Notes: generated by a model from the sequence alone, not told the origin. Numbered from the stretch's first letter, positions 19,202 through 29,269 are shown. The stretch: DNA of 64,000 bases from Fluoribacter gormanii (GCF_900156395.1 NZ_FTNL01000003.1:62001-126000), one strand, 5' to 3'. A program made the numbers and translations.

Positions 19202-19768
19202 TTAACGTGGTGCAGTACCAGGAACCATACCTACCCGTGGTCTAAAAACATAAATCGTTATAGCTTCGCTCTTGTCAATCACATTCCCCTCTGCATCCAA
19301 TACTTGTACTGCCAAAGAATGAGAGCCCCTGTACATCCCGTTTATTTCAAAGGTTATATTTGTTTGCGGTTCACCAAGAGCAACATCATCATAAAGTAGT
19401 TGTAACTTATCTCCAGGATGCAAATCAGGCTCTATTTGAGCAGTAACCATGACAAAGCCTTGATTATTACGAACTGTTGCCCCATTTGCAGGTTCAGCAA
19501 TTGCTATAGTGGTGTAAGAATGCTTTAACTTCACAGTATCATTATGATCAGTCTGCTCCGGTTCTTGCGTTGATGTTTGAGAGTTTGATGGGGCTGGTGA
19601 TGAAAAACTTTGAGAATCAGGAATAGTCACAATTTCAGCTCCCTCATGAGGAGTATCACTGAAATGAACATTACCCTGGCTGTCAGTCCATCTGTAAATT
19701 TGCGCAGCGTAAGATGCGCAAATTACCATCATCAATGACAGAGAAACGAAAAATTTATTCATCACCAT
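19202..19768 (-). CDS. Exported DUF4124-domain protein
   Basis: A signal peptide (about residues 1-21, ending SYA-A) precedes a DUF4124 domain, recognisable as IYRWTDSQGNVHFSDTP. A Ser/Thr/Gln-rich linker (about 50-75) leads to an Ig-like beta domain to residue 188. DUF4124 proteins are periplasmic or envelope proteins of unknown function. The gene sits six bp downstream of glnA on the same strand, so it is probably in the glnA transcript. ATG at 19762 is an alternative start. Confidence 0.85.
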   Translation of the reverse strand: MVMNKFFVSLSLMMVICASYAAQIYRWTDSQGNVHFSDTPHEGAEIVTIPDSQSFSSPAPSNSQTSTQEPEQTDHNDTVKLKHSYTTIAIAEPANGATVRNNQGFVMVTAQIEPDLHPGDKLQLLYDDVALGEPQTNITFEINGMYRGSHSLAVQVLDAEGNVIDKSEAITIYVFRPRVGMVPGTAPR

Positions 19769-19774
19769 TCATTC

Positions 19775-21184
19775 CTAGAGGCTGTAATATAACTCAAACT
19801 CATAAGGATGGGTCAGGCTTCTTATCTTACTTATTTCTTCTTCCTTCATACTGATGTAGTTATTAATGAAATCCTGACTAAATACATCACCTTGTAATAA
19901 GAAATCATGATCCATTTGTAGATGTTCCATGGATTGTTCCAATGAAGCGCAAACTGTAGGAACATCAACAAGTTCTTCTGGTGGTAAATCATAGAGATCT
20001 TTATCCATAGCCTGACCTGGATGAATTTTTCTTTGGATACCATCCAACCCAGCCATCATCATTGCGGCAAATGCCAAATATGGATTTGCTGTAGGATCAG
20101 GGAAACGTACTTCGATACGACGTGCTTTAGGATTATTTACATGAGGAATACGAATCGCAGCAGAGCGGTTTCTTGCTGAATAAGCCAATAGAACTGGAGC
20201 CTCAAAACCTGGAACCAATCGTTTGTAACTGTTTGTTGATGGGTTAGTAAAGGCATTCAAAGCACGTGCATGCTTGATTATTCCACCTATATAGTAAAGC
20301 GCTGTTTCTGAAAGACCACCATATTGATCGCCAGAAAACAGGTTCACGCCATCTTTGACTAATGATTGATGGCAATGCATACCACTTCCGTTATCCCCAA
20401 CCAATGGTTTAGGCATGAAAGTAGCTGTTTTTCCATAATTATGAGCTATGTTGTGGACTACATATTTTAAAATCTGTAATTCATCTGCTTTCTTAGTTAA
20501 TGTATTAAATCGAGTAGCAATTTCACATTGGTTCGCTGTAGCCACTTCATGATGATGTGCTTCAACAACTATTCCTAATGATTCAAGAGTTAGACTCATT
20601 GCAGAACGCATATCGTGGGAGGAGTCCACTGGTGGAACCGGGAAATATCCCCCTTTTATCGATGGACGATGGCCTGTATTCCCCCCTTCTAACTCTTTTC
20701 CTGAAAACCATTGTGCTTCTTCCGAGTCGATTTTATAAAAAGAGCCACCAATGGTTGTTTCCCATTGTACGCTGTCAAAGACGAAAAATTCGGGCTCAGG
20801 TCCAAAAAGAGCTGTGTCTGCAATACCAGTAGATTGCAAATAAGCTTCAGCACGTAAAGCCAATGATCTGGGGCAACGTTCATATCCCATCATTGTTTTG
20901 GGATCAACTACATTGCAACGAATAAATAAAGTGTTGTCTTGGAAGAAAGGATCCGGCTTGATTGTTTGCAGATCAGGCATCAAAGCCAAATCGGATTGGT
21001 GGATTTTTTGCCAACCTTTAAAGGAAGACCCATCAATCATTTTTCCATTTTCAACAAAATCATTATCAACTGCCGAAACTGGCATTGTTATATGCTGCTC
21101 TTTACCACGAATGTCCGTAAATCGCAGGTCTATTAATTTGGCATCATGTTCCTTTATCGCCTCTAGTACTGTATTTTTGCTCAT
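19775..21184 (-). CDS. glnA: Glutamine synthetase, type I
   Basis: Makes glutamine from glutamate, ammonia and ATP; a cytoplasmic dodecamer. The 469 residues equal the E. coli length. Active-site blocks include [19 protein letters not shown], the [10 protein letters not shown] loop, and [17 protein letters not shown]. The adenylylation Tyr is in DKDLYDLP near residue 398, so activity control by GlnE is likely. A good Shine-Dalgarno (TGGAGAG) precedes the ATG. No sigma-54 promoter was found by eye in the 99-bp gap shared with divergent lspF. Confidence 0.98.
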   Translation of the reverse strand: MSKNTVLEAIKEHDAKLIDLRFTDIRGKEQHITMPVSAVDNDFVENGKMIDGSSFKGWQKIHQSDLALMPDLQTIKPDPFFQDNTLFIRCNVVDPKTMMGYERCPRSLALRAEAYLQSTGIADTALFGPEPEFFVFDSVQWETTIGGSFYKIDSEEAQWFSGKELEGGNTGHRPSIKGGYFPVPPVDSSHDMRSAMSLTLESLGIVVEAHHHEVATANQCEIATRFNTLTKKADELQILKYVVHNIAHNYGKTATFMPKPLVGDNGSGMHCHQSLVKDGVNLFSGDQYGGLSETALYYIGGIIKHARALNAFTNPSTNSYKRLVPGFEAPVLLAYSARNRSAAIRIPHVNNPKARRIEVRFPDPTANPYLAFAAMMMAGLDGIQRKIHPGQAMDKDLYDLPPEELVDVPTVCASLEQSMEHLQMDHDFLLQGDVFSQDFINNYISMKEEEISKIRSLTHPYEFELYYSL

Positions 21185-21283
21185 TATTGCTCTCCAGGAT
21201 AGTCTGGTTGTATAGTGTACCTTAAGTGACTTATTAAACCCAATAGATTAAACTCTATGTTTTAACATAAACCATAAAAAACT

Positions 21284-22486
21284 ATGGGTGCTTACCAATA
21301 TCAGGCGCTTCAAAAAAATGGCAACACAGCAAAAGGCGTCCTAGAAGCGGACTCTGAACGTCATGCACGTCAGCTGTTGCGTGATCAAGGATTAATTCCA
21401 ACTCAAATTCGTGTGTTGACTCAGCAACGCTCAGGAAATCAAACTAAAAGCAAAATTTCAGCAGCGGATCTCGCCCTGTTTACACGTCAGTTGGCTACAT
21501 TGCTTGCTGCCGGTATCCCAGTTGAAGAATCATTACGTGGAGTGAGTGAGCAAACAGAAAAAGATAAAGTCAGGGAACTGATTATAGGTGTGCGTGCAAA
21601 AGTGCTTGAAGGTTATGGACTAGCACAGGCGATGGCCCAGTTCCCTCATGCCTTTCCTGAGTTATATCGCGCTACAGTGGGTTCAGGCGAGCAAACGGGC
21701 CACCTTGATGTAGTTTTAGAAAAATTAGCGGACTACACTGAAAATCAACAACTAACAAAACAAAAAGTTCAGCAAGCACTGATTTATCCGTTGATTATGA
21801 TCATCGTTTCCATTGCAATTATTTGTTTTTTGCTTAGTTTTGTAGTACCAAAAATCATTGAAGTATTCACCAGCGGTGGACAAACCCTGCCTGAAATGAC
21901 CCTATTATTAATTAACATAAGTCACTTCATTAGAGATTATGGTCTTTACACTTTAATTGCTCTTATTCTTTTATTCATTGTCTTTAAAAAAAGTCTCGCT
22001 AATGAAAAAATCAAAACATCCTGGCATCGACTATTGTTGAAGCTGCCAATAGTGTCGTATTTGGTAAAAACAGTTAATGTTTCGCGTTATATACATACTT
22101 TTGGTATACTTTTCGCAGCAGGAGTGAGTGTCCTGGAAACAATGCGTGTTGCATCAAGTCTAGTAACCAATGTCGTTATGCGACAGGCCTTTGACACTGC
22201 TACTGTAAAAGTTAGAGAAGGATGTGGTATTAACGAAGCGTTAAAAGAAACGAGTTATATTAGTCCCATGGCAATCCATTTAATTGCTAGCGGTGAAAAA
22301 AGTGGCCAATTGTCAAATATGATGGAGCGCGCAGCAGTTCATCTTGATAATGAAGTCAAACGGTTAATAGATACATCATTAACGTTATTGGAGCCAATGG
22401 TGATTCTTTTGATGGGTGCGATCGTTTTATTTATTGTTTTAGCCACCTTATTACCTATTTTTTCAATGGAGCAGTTAATTACTTAA
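21284..22486 (+). CDS. lspF: Type II secretion inner-membrane protein GspF (LspF)
   Basis: The polytopic inner-membrane platform protein of the type II secretion system. The 400 residues hold two T2SSF domains; the start MGAYQYQALQKNGNTAKGVLEADSE, the motif FTRQLATLLAAGIPVEESL and three hydrophobic segments (about 170-195, 220-240 and 370-395) are typical. It leads the lspFGHIJK operon. In Legionella this system exports many degradative enzymes and is required for intracellular growth; the outer-membrane and ATPase genes (lspD, lspE) are elsewhere. Confidence 0.96.
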   Translation: MGAYQYQALQKNGNTAKGVLEADSERHARQLLRDQGLIPTQIRVLTQQRSGNQTKSKISAADLALFTRQLATLLAAGIPVEESLRGVSEQTEKDKVRELIIGVRAKVLEGYGLAQAMAQFPHAFPELYRATVGSGEQTGHLDVVLEKLADYTENQQLTKQKVQQALIYPLIMIIVSIAIICFLLSFVVPKIIEVFTSGGQTLPEMTLLLINISHFIRDYGLYTLIALILLFIVFKKSLANEKIKTSWHRLLLKLPIVSYLVKTVNVSRYIHTFGILFAAGVSVLETMRVASSLVTNVVMRQAFDTATVKVREGCGINEALKETSYISPMAIHLIASGEKSGQLSNMMERAAVHLDNEVKRLIDTSLTLLEPMVILLMGAIVLFIVLATLLPIFSMEQLIT

Positions 22487-22562
22487 ATTTTAAAACCAGT
22501 AGTCTGGTGAAGCTGAACTTGTACACTTCACTCATCTAATCTACGTTTAAGTCGGAGTAAAA

Positions 22563-22985
22563 ATGAATAGACAAAAAGGATTCTCATTAATTGAAATTAT
22601 GGTAGTTGTTGTTATCTTAGGCATTCTCGCTTCCATAGTAGTACCTAAAATTATGGGGCGCCCTGATGAGGCACGTAGAGTGAAAGCCAAACAAGACGTG
22701 CTTGCCATACAAAATGCGCTGGATTTATATAAATTGGATAATGGTAATTATCCAACTACAGATCAAGGTTTGATGGCCCTTGTTGAAAAACCCACATCAA
22801 ATCCACTACCAAATAATTGGAAACAATACCTCAAGTCACTCCCTAAAGATCCATGGGGTAGAGATTACCTTTATTTAAATCCTGGACAACATGGCGATAT
22901 AGATGTATTTACCTACGGTGCTGAAGGACAACCTGGAGGTACAGGTATTAATGCCGAAATTGGTAACTGGGATGAGCCCAAATAA
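22563..22985 (+). CDS. lspG: Type II secretion major pseudopilin GspG (LspG)
   Basis: The main subunit of the periplasmic pseudopilus. A prepilin leader MNRQKG|FSLIE is cut by prepilin peptidase before Phe; Glu at position +5 is present. The rest shows the GspG core RPDEARRVKAKQD...LDLYKLDNGNYPTTDQGL and the C-terminal calcium-site region PWGRDYLYLNPG...DVFTYGAEGQPGG...IGNWD. Length is 140 residues. GGAG lies before the ATG. Confidence 0.97.
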   Translation: MNRQKGFSLIEIMVVVVILGILASIVVPKIMGRPDEARRVKAKQDVLAIQNALDLYKLDNGNYPTTDQGLMALVEKPTSNPLPNNWKQYLKSLPKDPWGRDYLYLNPGQHGDIDVFTYGAEGQPGGTGINAEIGNWDEPK

Positions 22986-23079
22986 TAAACTTCTTTGGAA
23001 ATTCGCTACAGAATGTGAAGTGCAAAGAGAGACTGAGCACAGAACTAAGGTATACAGGCAAGGATATGGAACTGGATTA

Positions 23080-23598
23080 ATGAAACATTTCCCCTCTGCA
23101 GTAGAAGCTTCCAAGAGGTCTAACCAAGGTTTTACTCTAATTGAGATCTTGATTGTTTTGGTGATTATAGGCATTACCTTTGGTTTTGCCTTAATTGCTT
23201 TTGGTGACTTTGGTGAGAGCCGGCGTATCTTGTTTTCAGCAGAACAACTCGTGAATACGCTTCGTTTGGCCCAGCAGCAAGCTATTTTAGAAACCAGCAC
23301 GCTTGGGTTGCGTATTGACAAATTAGGCTATCAAGTAGTTCAACTGAATAACAACGCTCAATGGAAGCCCATTTCCGATAAAGGAGTGTTCAAAATGACT
23401 TACTTTCCCCAAGACACACGTATTACCTTAAAAACAATTAATCCAACTTCAGTGGGAGCTCCTGCCATTATTATTTCTTCCTCTGGAGAGCTAACGCCTT
23501 TTACATTAAATTTTGGCAGCAAACAGGACCATAATTTAGCGTTGCTTGTTGGCAAACGCAATGGAGACTTAAAATTTAATGTGGTGCACACTAAATGA
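23080..23598 (+). CDS. lspH: Type II secretion minor pseudopilin GspH (LspH)
   Basis: A minor pseudopilin in the tip complex. The prepilin motif QG|FTLIEILIVLVIIGI lies at residues 17-30 if translation begins at ATG 23080 (172 residues). The open frame extends back to 22903 and overlaps lspG, but that stretch has no family likeness. The leader from 23080 is still long (17 residues) and no clear Shine-Dalgarno is visible, so the start is uncertain. The stop overlaps the start of lspI by four bases. Confidence 0.9.
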   Translation: MKHFPSAVEASKRSNQGFTLIEILIVLVIIGITFGFALIAFGDFGESRRILFSAEQLVNTLRLAQQQAILETSTLGLRIDKLGYQVVQLNNNAQWKPISDKGVFKMTYFPQDTRITLKTINPTSVGAPAIIISSSGELTPFTLNFGSKQDHNLALLVGKRNGDLKFNVVHTK

Positions 23599-23969
23599 GT
23601 CCTAATTATAATAAAACAGGATTCACTCTAATTGAGGTATTATTAGCACTTTCCATAATAGCTATTGCTTTAACTGCGTTGCTTAAGGCAATATCACAAA
23701 ATGTCGAAACAACACGCCGTGTAAAAGAGAAATCAGTAAGTCATTGGGTTGCTATGCAAGGTGTGACCATGATTCAGCTTAATTTATTACAGATTAATCA
23801 AAATCAGGAAACAACCCAAGATACAATGATGTTGAATGAGCATTGGTACTGGAGAGCAAAAGTAAGCTCGACATCACAAAAAAGCATTCAAAAAATTGTT
23901 ATTTCAGTCAGCACTGCAAAAACAGGACCATTTAGAGAGGAACTGCAAGCATTCAGGTTCGTGCCATGA
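23595..23969 (+). CDS. lspI: Type II secretion minor pseudopilin GspI (LspI)
   Basis: A minor pseudopilin thought to start tip assembly with GspJ and GspK. The leader MSPNYNKTG|FTLIEVLLALSIIAIALTAL is followed by a GspI-type core (KSVSHWVAMQ...MLNEHWYWRAKV). 124 residues, the normal size. ATGA overlaps join it to lspH before and lspJ after, so the cistrons are translationally coupled. Confidence 0.94.
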   Translation: MSPNYNKTGFTLIEVLLALSIIAIALTALLKAISQNVETTRRVKEKSVSHWVAMQGVTMIQLNLLQINQNQETTQDTMMLNEHWYWRAKVSSTSQKSIQKIVISVSTAKTGPFREELQAFRFVP

Positions 23970-24601
23970 AAAAAATGATAACTTCAAAAAAAATAAATGG
24001 TTTCACTCTGATTGAAATTTTAATTGCACTTGCAGTATTTGCCATTTTAGCATCGATCACCTCTTCCGTATTATACAACGCATTTACCACACGCGCGCGT
24101 GTTAATGAACAAAGTGAACGTCTAAATGCGTTACAGCTTGCAATAAGTCTCATTCAACAAGATGCCAGTCAAACTGTAGAGCGCCCTATTCGCAGTAACG
24201 AGATGCGATTATTACCTGCATTTATAGGACAAACAAATTATCTTGAATTCACTCGCGATGGTAATGTAAATCCTGGCAGCATTGAAAAACGCAGTACCCT
24301 AAAGCGAGTTGCTTATCTCTGTCAACATGGAACGCTGATCCGTAGAACCTGGAATAGTCTCGACGTAATTGATCACAAAAACTATGAAGATAAACCCTTG
24401 CTAAATCAGCTTGCTAACTGTCATTTTGGTTATTTAAATCAAAACTTACAAATACTTCCTGAATGGAGGGAGCAAGCAGTAAGCTTAAATCAACGTAAGG
24501 AGCCTTTTCCTAAAGCAGTGCAAATTAATATGACTCTTCAGGATCTGGGCGAAATAAATTTACTTTTTATTCTACCGGGTGCACTTTATGTTTCAAGTTA
24601 A
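23966..24601 (+). CDS. lspJ: Type II secretion minor pseudopilin GspJ (LspJ)
   Basis: A minor pseudopilin of the tip complex. Prepilin leader KKINGFTLIEILIALAVFAILA near residue 12, then the GspJ core with SLIQQDASQTVERPIR and a Gln/Arg-rich beta domain. 211 residues. It overlaps lspI by four bases at the start and lspK by 14 bases at the end. Confidence 0.94.
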   Translation: MKKMITSKKINGFTLIEILIALAVFAILASITSSVLYNAFTTRARVNEQSERLNALQLAISLIQQDASQTVERPIRSNEMRLLPAFIGQTNYLEFTRDGNVNPGSIEKRSTLKRVAYLCQHGTLIRRTWNSLDVIDHKNYEDKPLLNQLANCHFGYLNQNLQILPEWREQAVSLNQRKEPFPKAVQINMTLQDLGEINLLFILPGALYVSS

Positions 24602-25529
24602 AACCCTGAAGGGAAGTGCCTTACTGACCGCGCTTTTTATTATGACGCTGGTCGCGATTGTAGCCACAGCCATGAGCACCAAAGTTCAATTAGATATTTA
24701 TCGTACACGACTTATAATCACTCACGATAAAATCTATCTCGCCTCACAAGCAGTTGCTTTCTGGGCCCTAGGGGAATTAAGTAATAAAAAAAATAAATTC
24801 ACTAAAGCTAATGCGCAAGGAGTGGTAAGTTTTTTCCCGCCTAATATGGAACATATTGACAGCACAGTTACCTTAAAGGGTGCACTTTATGATTTGCAAG
24901 CTCGATATAATATTAATAATTTGGAAAACAGAAAATCAATGTTAGGATTCGTTAACCTCATGAGTACAGCTGTACCACAAAATGCAGAAGCTGAAAAAGT
25001 AAAGTTGACTCTTGCAATTACTGATTGGCTTTCCTCTTATGATTTGGCGCGCGGTAAAGATAATTACCTATCTTATTATATGAGCCAAAAACCACCCTAT
25101 TATCCTAGCCATCAACTCATGAGCAGTAAATCAGAACTACGTCTAGTCAAGGATGTAAGCGCATCTCTTTATTTGGTTCTAGAACCATTAATTACGGCTT
25201 TACCTGAATCCACTCCAATTAATATTAACACAGCACCGATACAAGTACTCAAATCGCTAAGCAGTACAACCAGCGAAACACAATTTAATGAATTAATTAA
25301 AGCGAGAAAAGAACATGGAATTAGTGACTTAAACAAAATCTCTGAAATACTCAAAAAACTTAATATAGCGAACGATCAAATATCCCTGGAGAGTAATTAT
25401 TTTCTCAGTGTCGCTTCGGCAACGAGTGATAAACTCAATTTAACTGTATATACCTTATTTAAACGAAACCGTGATAAAAATGGAAAAATTTCTGTCAATG
25501 TCCTTAGAGAAAGCATCAATGTTTTCTAA
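24588..25529 (+). CDS. lspK: Type II secretion minor pseudopilin GspK (LspK)
   Basis: The large tip pseudopilin that caps the pseudopilus. The leader KGSALLTALFIMTLVAIVATAMS lacks the usual Glu at +5, as expected for GspK. The alpha domain contains LYDLQARYNINNL, the family's DxxxrxNlN motif, and the C-terminal helix-hairpin-helix region TPININTAPIQVLKSL. A GTG at 24579 also opens the frame, but ATG at 24588 fits the short N-terminus better (313 residues). Last gene of the lsp operon. Confidence 0.93.
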   Translation: MFQVKTLKGSALLTALFIMTLVAIVATAMSTKVQLDIYRTRLIITHDKIYLASQAVAFWALGELSNKKNKFTKANAQGVVSFFPPNMEHIDSTVTLKGALYDLQARYNINNLENRKSMLGFVNLMSTAVPQNAEAEKVKLTLAITDWLSSYDLARGKDNYLSYYMSQKPPYYPSHQLMSSKSELRLVKDVSASLYLVLEPLITALPESTPININTAPIQVLKSLSSTTSETQFNELIKARKEHGISDLNKISEILKKLNIANDQISLESNYFLSVASATSDKLNLTVYTLFKRNRDKNGKISVNVLRESINVF

Positions 25530-25546
25530 TCTCAAACATCGCTGAG

Positions 25547-26680
25547 TTACTCTTCTTTTTTCGTTGGTTGAATGGTGTTTTGATGGAGTATTTCGTCCGC
25601 TAACTCGTTACCTGCTTTAATATCCGACTCAGATAGCTTATTCTTTAGTAGTTTAAGTTCTCTAATCGCTTCTTCATTTTTATTTTTCGCAGCAATCTTA
25701 AACATGGCATATGCCTTAATCCAATCTTTATCCACACCCAATCCGGCAAGATACATATAACCCAATTTGGCTTGTCCAACAGGGTTTCCTTGAACTGCAG
25801 ATTTAGTAAACCAATATACCGCTTGTTCATAATCTCGCGGTATACCGGTTCCTGTAAGAAGTAACTGTCCGATTTCAGCTTGCGCCTCAGGCTGGCCGCT
25901 TTGTGCAGCAGCTTGATACCAATAAGCTGCCTTTTCTGGATTTGCCTCAACGCCATATCCTTTAAGGTAGTAATATGCCAAATAGGTTTGTGCTTTAACA
26001 TGACCTTGATTCGCAGCTTGCGAAAACCAATAAAACGCTAATTTATCATCTTGAGCAATACCTTGTTGTTGTCCGGTATATAAAAGACCTAAACTATATT
26101 CAGCCCTCACATCACCCTGATCTGCTGCCTGTTGATACCAATAAAACGCCTTATTAACATCTTTCTTTGTTCCTTCTCCCATAATGTAATCAAAGGCGAG
26201 ATTCACTTGTGCCTTGCTGTATCCTTGTTTTGCAGATTTTTCAAACCATTCAAATGCAGTTTTTTTATTAGCTTGAACACCATCACCAGACACATACATT
26301 AAACCGACATTTCTTTGAGCAATCGCATTACCTTGTTTTGCGGATTTCATATACCACTTAAAGGCTTCAGGAAAATTTTGCTTTACCCCTTGCCCCAAAT
26401 CATACATAAAACCCAAGCTTAGTTGTGCTAAAGGATTATTTTTATCTGCTGATTTTTGGTACCAGCTTATTGCTTGAGTGTAATCTTTAGCAACACCTTC
26501 TCCGTATTGGAACATACGACCAAGCAAATACATTGCCTCAACATTCCCATCCCGGGCAGATTGCATTAAATAAGGGTAAGCAGTAGTATAATCTCCATTT
26601 TCATATGCAGCGAAACCAACAATTTCGTCTGCGAAAGCAGTATTCATTACCAGCAATGCTGCTAAAATCACCCTGCGCAT
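25547..26680 (-). CDS. Exported Sel1-repeat protein (eight repeats)
   Basis: An 18-residue signal peptide (cleavage after AFA) precedes eight Sel1-like repeats of about 36 residues (residues 42-335), each with the pattern AxxxLGxxYxxGxGVxxDxxKAxxWYxxAA. A Glu/Lys-rich tail follows. Sel1 repeats bind other proteins. In L. pneumophila, LpnE and EnhC are exported Sel1 proteins needed for efficient host-cell entry and vacuole traffic. The present gene has LpnE-like length, but its place beside lspK matches another L. pneumophila Sel1 gene (lpg1356, as I recall), so I give no symbol. It converges with lspK. Confidence 0.92.
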   Translation of the reverse strand: MRRVILAALLVMNTAFADEIVGFAAYENGDYTTAYPYLMQSARDGNVEAMYLLGRMFQYGEGVAKDYTQAISWYQKSADKNNPLAQLSLGFMYDLGQGVKQNFPEAFKWYMKSAKQGNAIAQRNVGLMYVSGDGVQANKKTAFEWFEKSAKQGYSKAQVNLAFDYIMGEGTKKDVNKAFYWYQQAADQGDVRAEYSLGLLYTGQQQGIAQDDKLAFYWFSQAANQGHVKAQTYLAYYYLKGYGVEANPEKAAYWYQAAAQSGQPEAQAEIGQLLLTGTGIPRDYEQAVYWFTKSAVQGNPVGQAKLGYMYLAGLGVDKDWIKAYAMFKIAAKNKNEEAIRELKLLKNKLSESDIKAGNELADEILHQNTIQPTKKEE

Positions 26681-26857
26681 GCCGACTCCAATTCAATCCT
26701 CTTATCTAAAGAGTAGAATAAAGAATCAACAAAGCAAGTGCGATGAATAAATTAAAAACAGTATGTTCTCTGAATATTATCTAAAAAATCGAAAAATACA
26801 CCATATGCAGTTAAATTGTTCCATATTTTGGCTTATACCATATCGGAGATAATAGGA

Positions 26858-26887
26858 TGCTGACTCTATTTCCGTATGGAGTCAGCA
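26858..26887. repeat. Nine-bp perfect hairpin
   Basis: TGCTGACTC at 26858-26866 pairs with GAGTCAGCA at 26879-26887. It lies between the Sel1 gene start and the end of pmbA, 30 bp beyond the pmbA terminator in the direction of transcription, and may be a backup terminator or an operator. Confidence 0.5.
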
Positions 26888-26914
26888 GGTATTTTAGACG
26901 ATGAGATTTAATCT

Positions 26915-26947
26915 TAAAAAATTAGATCCCTGCGCGAGGCAGGGATT
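26915..26947 (-). terminator. Rho-independent terminator of pmbA
   Basis: Read on the minus strand, ATCCCTGC pairs with GCAGGGAT (26939-26946 with 26926-26933) around a five-base loop and is followed by TAATTTTTT, starting seven bp after the pmbA stop codon. Confidence 0.85.
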
Positions 26948-26953
26948 CATTTT

Positions 26954-28312
26954 TTATTTCCCGGCAACCATCATTTTTTCAAGAAGTACTGAGCCACAAC
27001 GTGTCGCAATATTTGGATTAATATCATTACCTACAGCAAGAATCGATTTAAACATATCCTTTAAATTTCCTGCAATCGTAATTTCATCAACAGGATATTG
27101 GATTTCACCATTCTCAACCCAAAATCCTCCTGCACCCCGTGAATAATCACCTGTTACAAGATTTATTCCTTGTCCCATCAATTCAGTGACCAATAATCCT
27201 TTACCCATTATTTTCAACAAGTTGGCAAGATCACCTGCTGTCGGATCAATTGTTAAATTATGAACTCCATCTGAATTGGCTGTTGTTTTTAATCCCATCC
27301 TACGTGCGGAATAACTTCCCAATACATATTGCATCACACGACCTTTTTCAACAATTAGATTAGGACGCGTTGGAACCCCTTCGCTGTCAAATGCTGAACT
27401 TCCTAAAGCACCTGGCAAATGTGGCTGCTCATAAATACGAATAAACTCAGGAAAAATTTGTTGTCCTAGCGAATCCAACAAAAAGGTATTTTTTCTGTAC
27501 AGATTTGAACCGCTAATTGCATTAATAAAACTTGAAAATAAGCCACTGGAAATTCGTGATGAAAAAATAACCGGCGTTGCTTGGGTTTCAATCTGTTGCG
27601 CCCCTAAACGATTCACAGCACGGTCAACAGCATTTTTAGCAATGACATGAAAATCAATCAAATCGTGAGGATTACGGACCGTTGTATAGTCGTAATCACG
27701 TTGCATTTCCTCCCCATCCTTCGCAATTAAAGAGCAACTTAAACTATGACGTGTACTGTGAATAAATCCAGACCCACCGTATGTATTAGCAAAACCATGG
27801 TGCGATTCATAAGAGGATACATTCACTCCATCAGAATTGGCTATTCGCTTATCCAGTGATAAAGCATAATTCTCACACTTTAAAGCCATATCAATGGCTT
27901 GTTGCGGACTTATATCCCAAGGATGAAATAAATCAAGCTCGGGATGATTTTTAGTCATCAACTCCTTATCTGCCAATCCGAAGCATCGATCTTCTGCACT
28001 TACTCTTGCTATATCACAGGCCGCTTTAACCATCGCCTCCAAAGCAGCTGGTGACGTATCTGTACTACTTGCTCCACCTTTACGTTGACCGATATAAACA
28101 GTCAAGCCAACGCCTTTATCCTCACTAAATGCTACGGTTTCAACCTCTCCCATGCGCACATCAACTGAGAATCCTTTATCATTATTCACTGCAACCATCG
28201 CATCGGTTGCACCTTCTTTTTTTGCAAGTTCAAGCACATCATTCATCAAACGAGTTAAATCTGTTGTTGACTTATGTACTTCACTATTGTTATGTTGCGT
28301 TCTAATTTGCAT
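26954..28312 (-). CDS. pmbA: PmbA/TldE subunit of the TldD/TldE peptidase
   Basis: PmbA (TldE) pairs with TldD to form a cytosolic protease that in E. coli matures microcin B17 and degrades CcdA. The 452-residue protein has the N-terminal domain with DVRMGEVETVAFSEDKGVGLTVYIGQRKG, the middle block ARRMGLKTTANSDGVHNL, and the C-terminal GDYSRGAGGFWVENGEIQYPVDEITIAGNL. As usual for this subunit it has no HExxH metal motif. Divergent from the DUF2233 gene with only 45 bp between starts. Confidence 0.94.
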   Translation of the reverse strand: MQIRTQHNNSEVHKSTTDLTRLMNDVLELAKKEGATDAMVAVNNDKGFSVDVRMGEVETVAFSEDKGVGLTVYIGQRKGGASSTDTSPAALEAMVKAACDIARVSAEDRCFGLADKELMTKNHPELDLFHPWDISPQQAIDMALKCENYALSLDKRIANSDGVNVSSYESHHGFANTYGGSGFIHSTRHSLSCSLIAKDGEEMQRDYDYTTVRNPHDLIDFHVIAKNAVDRAVNRLGAQQIETQATPVIFSSRISSGLFSSFINAISGSNLYRKNTFLLDSLGQQIFPEFIRIYEQPHLPGALGSSAFDSEGVPTRPNLIVEKGRVMQYVLGSYSARRMGLKTTANSDGVHNLTIDPTAGDLANLLKIMGKGLLVTELMGQGINLVTGDYSRGAGGFWVENGEIQYPVDEITIAGNLKDMFKSILAVGNDINPNIATRCGSVLLEKMMVAGK

Positions 28313-28357
28313 AAGAGATTCCGTGGTGTTGAATGATGTACATAAGGATACAATAAC

Positions 28358-29134
28358 ATGTCTTCACAAACCAATGTTTATCCTGCAAACAAATCATATT
28401 TGTCCCATTTATTATTTGTTCTTTGCTTCATATTCGCCCCAATTCATTCCTATGCTGAGGGGTATTGGCGTAAATTAAGCGCCGGTATTGAATATCAGGA
28501 TCTTGCTGGGGGAATACTTTCGCCCTGGGCACATATTTATGCATTTCGTATCGATCTCAATAAAAATAAACTGGCGTTAGTTCATGCAAAAAAATTATCT
28601 CTAAAAAATGCCTCTGCGGATCAATTTGCCGAACACAGCAAAGCACTTTTAAGTATTAATGGAGGCTTTTTTGATCATGAATTTAATTCACTCGGACTGA
28701 GAATTAATAACAAAAAATTGATCAACCCCTTAAAGCGAATTAGTTGGTGGGGAATTTTTTACATAAAAAATAATAAAGCCTATATTTCAAGTCTGAAAAA
28801 TTTTAACCTTGATAGTGATATTGATTTTGCTATTCAAAGTGGTCCTCGATTATTAATTAAACGAAAAATTCCTTCTCTGAAACCTGGTATTGCTGAGCGT
28901 TCTGCTCTGGGAATTACGGGTGATGGGAAAGTCATTATCCTTGTTTCAACCAATGCAGCAATGACTACCAGCAAGCTTGCGCAATTACTCAGATCACCAC
29001 CTTTGTCCTGCATCGATGCAATCAATTTGGATGGAGGAAGCTCGAGTCAATTGTATGCACATATTGGTTCGTTTCTATTAAATGTCCATGGATTTTCCAA
29101 TGTCAGTGATGCTGTTATCGTGAAAAAAAGATAA
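28358..29134 (+). CDS. Exported DUF2233 / phosphodiester-glycosidase-fold protein
   Basis: A hydrophobic N-terminal segment (about residues 16-34) acts as signal peptide or anchor. The rest is the NAGPA-like (DUF2233) domain: LLSINGGFFDHEFNSLGLRI near 105, FAIQSGPRLLI near 170, RSALGIT, and CIDAINLDGGSSSQLY near 230, which are the conserved acidic and Gly-rich blocks of the fold. The family includes the eukaryotic enzyme that uncovers mannose-6-phosphate and bacterial YigE; the substrate here is unknown. AAGGAT before the ATG supports the start. 258 residues. Confidence 0.85.
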   Translation: MSSQTNVYPANKSYLSHLLFVLCFIFAPIHSYAEGYWRKLSAGIEYQDLAGGILSPWAHIYAFRIDLNKNKLALVHAKKLSLKNASADQFAEHSKALLSINGGFFDHEFNSLGLRINNKKLINPLKRISWWGIFYIKNNKAYISSLKNFNLDSDIDFAIQSGPRLLIKRKIPSLKPGIAERSALGITGDGKVIILVSTNAAMTTSKLAQLLRSPPLSCIDAINLDGGSSSQLYAHIGSFLLNVHGFSNVSDAVIVKKR

Positions 29135-29260
29135 AACGGATACCATGTAAAATAATAATCTGAACACTGTGTAGCGGACCCAGGATTATCGGCTTCATAA
29201 AAAATAGAAATTCAGAGCTCTGCCCCCAAGCTAATAGCCATTTGTGAACAAACACACAAG

Positions 29261-29269
29261 TTATCCACA
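29261..29269 (+). promoter_or_regulatory. DnaA box upstream of nrdA
   Basis: TTATCCACA is a perfect match to the 9-mer DnaA box. It lies about 170 bp before the nrdA start and 38 bp before the first NrdR box. DnaA also regulates nrdAB in E. coli. Confidence 0.7.

Noticed and set aside
22903..23079. Upstream 59-codon extension of lspH
   Set aside because: It overlaps lspG and has no pseudopilin likeness; the prepilin leader lies after 23080.
25547..26680. Naming the Sel1 protein lpnE
   Set aside because: Length and repeat number agree, but Sel1 proteins are easily confused and the neighbourhood beside lspK fits another Legionella Sel1 gene.
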